8,789 bases of DNA from Bacteroidota bacterium. GTDB taxonomy: Bacteria > Bacteroidota > Bacteroidia > Bacteroidales > Cfx3-03. The translations under genes and the position numbers were made by a program. A model generated the notes under the pieces. The model saw only the letters and a program-made list of their open reading frames with translations, did no database searches and was not told the origin of the DNA. Shown piece by piece: positions 4,278 through 8,789 of this stretch (its first letter is position 1; each line of letters opens with the position of its first letter). The DNA lies in contig JAUZOX010000086.1 of NCBI GenBank assembly GCA_030706265.1, positions 1-8,789 of the forward strand, written 5' to 3'.

Positions 4278-5699
4278 TTAAATATAACTAAGTTTGATCA
4301 TATTGGTCATACCGAAATCGCTAAGCGGCGTACTGGCCGTATTGACGACCATGTCGCCTTCTTTGAGGAATCCCTCTTTGCGAAGATGATATTTGATATC
4401 TTCAATCGTATGATCCGTACTGATAAATTTATCGTAGTAAAAACCCTTAACGCCCCATAACAGATTAAGGGTGTTCAGCAAAGTACGGTTATTGGTGAAG
4501 ATATAAATAGCGGCCTTTGGACGGTGGCTGGATATCCTCATTGCAGAATACCCCGTATGGGTCAGCGCAATGATGGCGTCTGCATTTGCATTCTTGGCCA
4601 TTTCGCAGGCGTTAAATAAAATCGAATCGGAGAGGAAGCGATCGGCATGAAGATTAACGGGTCGGTGATCCTTGAAATAAATATCCTCAGAGGTTTCGCT
4701 TTGAAGAATTATCTTGCCCATTGTTTTTACAACATCCACAGGATGCTCTCCGACAGAAGTCTCGCCACTAAGCATCAAAGCATCTGCACCATCGAGTACG
4801 GAATTGGCCACATCGTTTACTTCCGCACGAGTCGGACGGATATTGGTGATCATGCCTTCCATCATCTGGGTAGCAATGATACAGGGTTTTGAAGCTGCAA
4901 TGCACTTCCTGACGATCATTTTCTGAATCAACGGTACTTTTTCGAGGGGAATTTCTACACCCAAATCGCCACGAGCGACCATGATTCCATCCGCCTCACG
5001 GATAATGGCCTCAATATCTTCAAGGGCTTCCGGTTTTTCAATTTTGGCTATTACCCGTGGTGTATTTTTAACGCCTTTCGTAGCCATGATATGCTTTAGC
5101 TCGATGATATCGGATGCCGACCTTACGAACGAAAGGGCAACCCAATGAATATTATGGCAAAGTATAAAATCCAAATCCACCAGATCTTTTTCAGAAAGAC
5201 TGGGAAGTGATATTTTAGTGCTTGGCAGGTTAACCCCCTTGCGTGAACTCAGGACACCACCATGTTCTACGACGGTTTTAACCGTATCCGTGTTATTGGT
5301 CTCAATCACACGCAACAAAAGCTTTCCATCGTCGAGTAAAATATCCTCACCAACGCTAACATCCTGTGCAAACTGTGGGTAAGTAATATAGACCTTCTCT
5401 AAATTTCCAACACATTTATTCGTAGTCAGAATCAGTTCATGACCATTCTCCAGTAAGATACTATCGTTCTCTATTACGCCTATTCTAATCTTAGGTCCCT
5501 GCAAATCAGCTAGTACAGCCACATTCGTGTTTAATTCATTGTTGATTTCCTCAACGACATTTATTGTCTTGGCGTGTTCATCGTGGGTGTCGTGCGACAT
5601 ATTTAAACGACAAACATCAACTCCGGCCTCAATCATCAACTTCAATACATCTTTACTCCTTGAGGCTGGGCCAATGGTGGCTACTATTTTTGTTTTCAT
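4278..5699 (-). CDS. pyk: Pyruvate kinase, K+-independent-type signature
   Basis: Converts phosphoenolpyruvate and ADP to pyruvate and ATP, the last step of glycolysis, in the cytoplasm. The 473 residues are normal for the family. Landmarks are KIVATIGPASRS (4-15), RLNMSHD (31-37), the phosphate/metal segment ADLQGPKIRIG (64-74), the B-domain through SSRKGVNLPSTKISLP (151-166), the catalytic IAKIEKPEAL (217-226; Lys219, metal ligand Glu221), ARGDLGVEIP (242-251) and NIRPTRAEVNDVANSVLDGAD (286-306). The C-terminal allosteric domain (about 340-473) is complete. Leu66, Gln67, Lys70 and Ile73 are the residue set linked to K+-independent pyruvate kinases; the K+-dependent type has Thr, Lys, Glu and Thr. 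ATG 5699 was chosen because family proteins begin at MKTKIVATIGP; the upstream extension to 5741 has no family similarity. The 128-nt gap to the upstream IPExxxVDY gene holds no terminator or clear promoter. Confidence 0.98.
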   Translation of the reverse strand: MKTKIVATIGPASRSKDVLKLMIEAGVDVCRLNMSHDTHDEHAKTINVVEEINNELNTNVAVLADLQGPKIRIGVIENDSILLENGHELILTTNKCVGNLEKVYITYPQFAQDVSVGEDILLDDGKLLLRVIETNNTDTVKTVVEHGGVLSSRKGVNLPSTKISLPSLSEKDLVDLDFILCHNIHWVALSFVRSASDIIELKHIMATKGVKNTPRVIAKIEKPEALEDIEAIIREADGIMVARGDLGVEIPLEKVPLIQKMIVRKCIAASKPCIIATQMMEGMITNIRPTRAEVNDVANSVLDGADALMLSGETSVGEHPVDVVKTMGKIILQSETSEDIYFKDHRPVNLHADRFLSDSILFNACEMAKNANADAIIALTHTGYSAMRISSHRPKAAIYIFTNNRTLLNTLNLLWGVKGFYYDKFISTDHTIEDIKYHLRKEGFLKEGDMVVNTASTPLSDFGMTNMIKLSYI

Positions 5700-5827
5700 C
5701 TGTAAAAAAATTAAATTAAACAGCTTGCATGGACCTCCCACGATAGATTTTCAGGGGTGTTAGCGTTTACAAAACATGCTCGGTTCATACAATTATTATG
5801 TTGTTTGTTTATGATTTTCAATTCGGC

Positions 5828-6319
5828 CTAATCCTCAAAATATTTCTGCTCCTGCTTGCCGGATGTTTCAATTTCGTGCAAATGCATTTCCAGGTCAATC
5901 AACACCATATTGATGTCTTTGAGTTCATTCGACATCACTTTTTTCGCCAATTGCACATTTGTAATTCCCCTGATCGACGTAATCACCCGTTCTTCGGTCC
6001 AATCCGGTGATGGATTTTCATATATAAACAGGTAATCATAATATTTAAACTGTGGAAAAAGCTTTACCCCCTGATTGATACAACTCAGCAGGAAACATTC
6101 TTTAAAGTTTTCATTGTGGTTATCCGTATACAAAGGAAAGGGATGTATCTTTTTTTCCTTTTCAAAAAAGGCAGGCAAATCTTCAAGACGTTTCAGGTCT
6201 ATTCCCAATACCTGGTTCAAATTAAAACCCAACCGATAGTCATTCAGCTGACTACTAATCCCCACGACAAGATAATCATATTGTAGAGCAATATCTAATC
6301 TCATCTTTTTTGTAACCAT
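5828..6319 (-). CDS. IPExxxVDY family protein (Bacteroidota, function unknown)
   Basis: This 163-residue soluble protein of unknown function belongs to a family typically found next to rnc and pyk in Bacteroidota, exactly as here. Recognisable parts, numbered from this start, are LDIALQYDYLVVGISSQLNDY (8-28) and RLGFNLNQVL (29-38), the usual N-terminal block. The name-giving motif appears as FPQFKYYDY (88-96) in place of I-P-E-x-x-x-V-D-Y, keeping Pro and the final DY but changing the others. The C-terminal half contains WTEERVITSIRGITNVQLAK and a charged acidic tail. ATG 6319 was chosen: an upstream GTG at 6340 falls where transcription should begin from the consensus promoter at 6343-6375, and GGAAG precedes 6319; ATG 6304 is a further option. 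The motif change makes the exact family assignment slightly less certain, but synteny supports it. Confidence 0.85.
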   Translation of the reverse strand: MVTKKMRLDIALQYDYLVVGISSQLNDYRLGFNLNQVLGIDLKRLEDLPAFFEKEKKIHPFPLYTDNHNENFKECFLLSCINQGVKLFPQFKYYDYLFIYENPSPDWTEERVITSIRGITNVQLAKKVMSNELKDINMVLIDLEMHLHEIETSGKQEQKYFED

Positions 6320-6342
6320 CGATACTTCCGCTAATTTCACGA

Positions 6343-6375
6343 CAAAGTTACAAACAAACTTAAGGTATTCTCAAA
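6343..6375 (-). promoter_or_regulatory. Consensus Bacteroidota promoter for the IPExxxVDY-pyk part of the operon
   Basis: On the minus strand TTTG (6372-6375) is followed after 21 nt by TAACTTTG (6343-6350), an exact match to the -33 TTTG / -7 TAnnTTTG pattern with proper spacing. Transcription would start near 6337-6340, leaving a leader of about 20 nt before ATG 6319. It lies wholly in the gap after the rnc stop. Confidence 0.6.
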
Positions 6376-6396
6376 TAAAGCGAAATTAATTGCTAA

Positions 6397-7137
6397 TTAT
6401 ACCTCATTATCCCCGTTAATCGAATTCCAGGTTTTTTCGGCAGCCCCTTGTTCGGCACCTTTGATCGAAAAATCACACCCTTCACCATACGGAATTTTAT
6501 CTATCCGCACTTCAACCACATATTGCTTGTTATAGCCGGTCCCTTTTTCTGCAATCACAACAAATTCAATGGCTTTCTTTTCACGTTGCGACCACTCTAT
6601 CAGTTTACTCTTGAAATTAGTATCCGTATTTTCGAGATCGTCTAAATCAAAATAGAATTTGATGATTTTTCCTATTACTATTTTTTTGGTAAAGTTATAA
6701 CCTTTATCCAGGTATATGGCGCCGATCAGCGCTTCAAAGGCGTCGCCCTTAATGGAACGGAAATGATTGTTATTTTCGCCGGCAGTTTGAATAAATCCGT
6801 CAATGCCTAAGCGATGTGATAATTTATTGAGCTGGACGCGACTCACCATCTTTGACCGCATCTCGGTTAAAAAGCCTTCGTCTTTGTAGGGAAACATCTT
6901 ATAGAGATATTCCGCAACAATGGCACCGAGGATAGCGTCGCCAAGGTATTCGAGCCGCTCATTGTTGACCTTGTTCCCGTTTTGCGACTGTTGGGCAACA
7001 GAGCGATGCCGGAAGGCAAGCTTATATAAAAAAATATTTCCGGGATAATACCCGAAAATATTTTTTATCCCTATCATTAATTGCCGATCTCCGGAGAAAT
7101 ATGCCTTTATAGGCTTTATTCCAATGTGTAGGCTCAA
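6397..7137 (-). CDS. rnc: Ribonuclease III
   Basis: Endonuclease that cuts double-stranded RNA during rRNA maturation and mRNA turnover; it works as a homodimer. The 246 residues hold the RNase III domain (about 25-165) with the signature NERLEYLGD (59-67), whose Glu60, Glu63 and Asp67 match E. coli Glu38, Glu41 and Asp45, and the second acidic pair Asp132/Glu135 in IKGDAFEALIGAIYLD. A double-stranded-RNA-binding domain follows (about 172-242), ending in KGAEQGAAEKTW. The start is TTG 7137, in the same frame as fabF and only two codons after its TAA, so no earlier start is possible. The next ATG (residue 21) would remove the KPIKAYF segment that I recall from the usual N-terminus of relatives, so TTG is preferred. 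Only 6 nt separate the two genes, so translational coupling with fabF is likely. Confidence 0.96.
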   Translation of the reverse strand: MSLHIGIKPIKAYFSGDRQLMIGIKNIFGYYPGNIFLYKLAFRHRSVAQQSQNGNKVNNERLEYLGDAILGAIVAEYLYKMFPYKDEGFLTEMRSKMVSRVQLNKLSHRLGIDGFIQTAGENNNHFRSIKGDAFEALIGAIYLDKGYNFTKKIVIGKIIKFYFDLDDLENTDTNFKSKLIEWSQREKKAIEFVVIAEKGTGYNKQYVVEVRIDKIPYGEGCDFSIKGAEQGAAEKTWNSINGDNEV

Positions 7138-7143
7138 GGGTGA

Positions 7144-8397
7144 TTATTCAACAAATTTCTTGAATACGAGTGAAGCGTTATGACCTCCGAAACCAAAAGT
7201 ATTACTCAATGCGGCATTAACAGTCCGCTTTTCTGCCTGACCAAATACGATCTTAACATCGGTCGTGATTTCAGGATCATCGGTAAAGTGGTTGATTGTA
7301 GGAGGTATGATATCGTTCATTATAGAAAGCACTGTGGCGATACCTTCAATGGCGCCAGCGGCTCCCAATAAATGCCCGGTCATCGATTTTGTTGAGTTAA
7401 TCGATATTTTAGATGTATGGGGACCAAACAACTTTGAGATAGCCGTTGTTTCGGCTAAATCACCAATTGGAGTGGAAGTACCATGTGTATTGATGTGATC
7501 AATATCGGCAAGCGTCAATCCTGCGTCTTCAACTGCAGAACGCATCGACAGAATAGCGCCGACGCCATCCGGATGGGGGGCTGTCATATGGTAAGCATCG
7601 GCCGACATACCGCCACCGGCTACTTCGCCATAAATCTTTGCTCCGCGGTTAAGCGCATGCTCGAGCTCCTCAAAAATAAGTACGCCGGAACCTTCGCCAA
7701 TCACAAAACCATCCCGGTCTTTATCAAAGGGACGAGAAGCCGTGGTGGGATCATCATTGCGTTGTGAAAGCGCGTGAAGGGCATTAAATCCACCCACACC
7801 CGGTTCGTTAATCGAGGCTTCGGAACCTCCAACCACAAACATGTCGGCTTTGTTCAAACGGATGTAATTGAGTGCGTCTACCATGGCATTTGACGAAGAA
7901 GCACATGCGGATACGGTGCAAAAGTTAGGCCCTCTGAATCCGTACTTTATCGAAATATGACCCGCTGCAATATCAGAGATCATTTTCGGAATAAAAAACG
8001 GACTAAATCGGGGTGTACCGTCGCCTTTAACATAAGCTGCAACTTCTTCAAAAAATGTAAGGATACCGCCAATACCGGAGCTGAAAATCACGCCAACCCG
8101 GTCTTTATTGATGGTTTCCAGGTTAACACCGGAATCGATGATGGCCTCCTCGGTAGCAGCGATGCCATACTGTGCGTACTGATCGTATTTCCGGGCTTCC
8201 TTCCGGTCAAAATATTTTAACGGATCAAAATTTTTAAGCTCACAGGCGATCTGTGTCTTGAATTTTGATGCATCGAATTTCGTAATGGTGTTAGCACCGC
8301 TAACCCCATTGACTAATCCGTTCCAATATTCCGGAACGCTATTACCCAATGGAGTTAGCGCGCCTAAACCGGTAACAACTACTCGTCTTACCTTCAT
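7144..8397 (-). CDS. fabF: 3-oxoacyl-[acyl-carrier-protein] synthase II
   Basis: Condenses malonyl-ACP with a growing acyl-ACP in type II fatty acid synthesis, in the cytoplasm. The 417 residues are full length. The catalytic triad and helper are in place: Cys165 in TVSACASSSNAM, His305 in NTHGTSTPIGD, Lys337 in NSTKSMTGH and His342; the glycine-rich FGFGGHN (401-407) near the C-terminus is the acyl-pocket gate. The sequence is FabF-like, not FabB-like, throughout, including GLGALTPLGN near the N-terminus. ATG 8397 lies 19 nt after the acpP stop without a Shine-Dalgarno sequence. acpP directly upstream encodes its carrier substrate, and rnc follows 6 nt downstream. The set is expected to be one transcript from the promoter at 8679-8710. 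Confidence 0.98.
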   Translation of the reverse strand: MKVRRVVVTGLGALTPLGNSVPEYWNGLVNGVSGANTITKFDASKFKTQIACELKNFDPLKYFDRKEARKYDQYAQYGIAATEEAIIDSGVNLETINKDRVGVIFSSGIGGILTFFEEVAAYVKGDGTPRFSPFFIPKMISDIAAGHISIKYGFRGPNFCTVSACASSSNAMVDALNYIRLNKADMFVVGGSEASINEPGVGGFNALHALSQRNDDPTTASRPFDKDRDGFVIGEGSGVLIFEELEHALNRGAKIYGEVAGGGMSADAYHMTAPHPDGVGAILSMRSAVEDAGLTLADIDHINTHGTSTPIGDLAETTAISKLFGPHTSKISINSTKSMTGHLLGAAGAIEGIATVLSIMNDIIPPTINHFTDDPEITTDVKIVFGQAEKRTVNAALSNTFGFGGHNASLVFKKFVE

Positions 8398-8416
8398 TTA
8401 ATCGCAATTTACTTAC

Positions 8417-8653
8417 TTACTTGCTATTGTTTTCAATGTAAGTGATAGCATCACCTACAGTGCCGATTTTTTCGGCTTGATCATCTGGAATGGCAATATT
8501 GAATTCTTTTTCGAATTCCATAATGAGTTCAACTGTATCAAGCGAATCAGCTCCCAGATCGTTAGTGAAACTAGCTTCGGGTGTAACTTCGTTTTCATCA
8601 ACGCCAAGTTTGTCAACGATGATGTTTTTTACTCTTGTTGCAATGTCAGACAT
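8417..8653 (-). CDS. acpP: Acyl carrier protein
   Basis: Small acidic carrier that holds acyl chains as thioesters on a 4'-phosphopantetheine arm during fatty acid synthesis. The 78 residues match the family length. The attachment motif is GADSLDTVELIMEFE with the modified Ser at 37. The following acidic helix and IPDDQAEKIGTVGDAITYI are typical of the bacterial fatty-acid ACP, not of polyketide carriers. ATG 8653 is preceded by GGAG with good spacing, unlike the other genes here. It is the first gene of the acpP-fabF-rnc-IPExxxVDY-pyk block and has its own consensus-like promoter. Confidence 0.98.
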   Translation of the reverse strand: MSDIATRVKNIIVDKLGVDENEVTPEASFTNDLGADSLDTVELIMEFEKEFNIAIPDDQAEKIGTVGDAITYIENNSK

Positions 8654-8657
8654 TTTT

Positions 8658-8661
8658 CTCC
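8658..8661 (-). promoter_or_regulatory. Shine-Dalgarno sequence of acpP
   Basis: On the minus strand GGAG lies 4 nt before the ATG in an A-rich leader (AAAAAAGGAGAAAAATG). It is the clearest ribosome binding site in the window; such sites are rare in this phylum and fit a very highly expressed protein. Confidence 0.75.
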
Positions 8662-8678
8662 TTTTTTAATTCTTCGTG

Positions 8679-8710
8679 CAAAGAAATGAATTATATCGCT
8701 TAAAACCAAA
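8679..8710 (-). promoter_or_regulatory. Probable promoter of the acpP operon
   Basis: On the minus strand TTTG (8707-8710, within TTTTTGG) is followed after 20 nt by TTTCTTTG (8679-8686). This fits -33 TTTG / -7 TAnnTTTG with one mismatch at the second position. Transcription would start near 8672-8676, giving a short leader before the GGAG site. Upstream, 8711-8789 is AT-rich and then unremarkable, and no gene is recognised before the window ends. Confidence 0.6.
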
Positions 8711-8789
8711 AATTAGAACAAAAAAAATAATATTCAATATTGTATCCGTTTGTCTTACCGCCATTTAGGCTCCGATTCATCTGCAACCA

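Noticed and set aside
5700..5827. A leader riboswitch or separate promoter in the 128-nt gap before pyk.
   Set aside because: No TAnnTTTG with a spaced TTTG, no strong stem set and no recognisable riboswitch core were found. The gap looks like plain intergenic sequence.
8411..8424. Short ACTT tandem (ACTTACTTACTT) at the acpP stop as a phase-variation tract.
   Set aside because: Only three units, spanning the stop codon and the start of the gap; length change would alter at most the last residues, so it is probably chance.
8745..8752. TCCGTTTG on the plus strand as the promoter of a divergent gene beyond the right edge.
   Set aside because: One mismatch in the -7 box, no TTTG about 20 nt upstream, and no coding start is visible before the window ends.

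Overview
The window looks like a chromosomal segment of a Bacteroidota bacterium. Four things point there: the gene order acpP-fabF-rnc-(IPExxxVDY family)-pyk on the minus strand, which is a familiar arrangement in that phylum; promoters that fit the Bacteroidota primary-sigma pattern (TTTG about 20 nt upstream of TAnnTTTG) instead of TTGACA/TATAAT; few Shine-Dalgarno sequences; and small lipoproteins with SSC/SGC lipoboxes. The species cannot be told from this sequence.

Layout, left to right. Positions 1-1547 (+): the 3' part of a cyclophilin-type peptidyl-prolyl isomerase, then pheS 20 nt later, closed by a clear hairpin-plus-T-tract terminator. Positions 1654-2485 (-): two small lipoproteins of unknown role; the second resembles the C-terminal domain of RskA-type anti-sigma factors. 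Positions 2486-3306: about 820 bp with no convincing gene, holding degenerate palindromic dispersed-repeat copies, an AT-rich perfect hairpin and a 26-codon start-of-gene-like fragment. Positions 3307-4203 (-): two small membrane proteins, an ICMT/PEMT-like methyltransferase and a DUF486 (DMT-family) protein. Positions 4278-8653 (-): the housekeeping block pyk, IPExxxVDY protein, rnc, fabF, acpP, transcribed from acpP towards pyk and ending in a strong terminator at 4221-4258.

Functionally, acpP and fabF supply the carrier and the elongating ketosynthase of type II fatty acid synthesis. RNase III processes structured RNA, and pyruvate kinase ends glycolysis. A consensus promoter just upstream of the IPExxxVDY gene suggests that gene and pyk can be transcribed separately from acpP-fabF-rnc.

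I looked for defence systems, mobile elements, CRISPR, RNA genes and novel operons and saw none. This is mostly an ordinary core-genome region. The most unusual parts are the lipoprotein pair, the repeat-rich spacer and a few protein-level signatures, such as the K+-independent type signature in pyruvate kinase.
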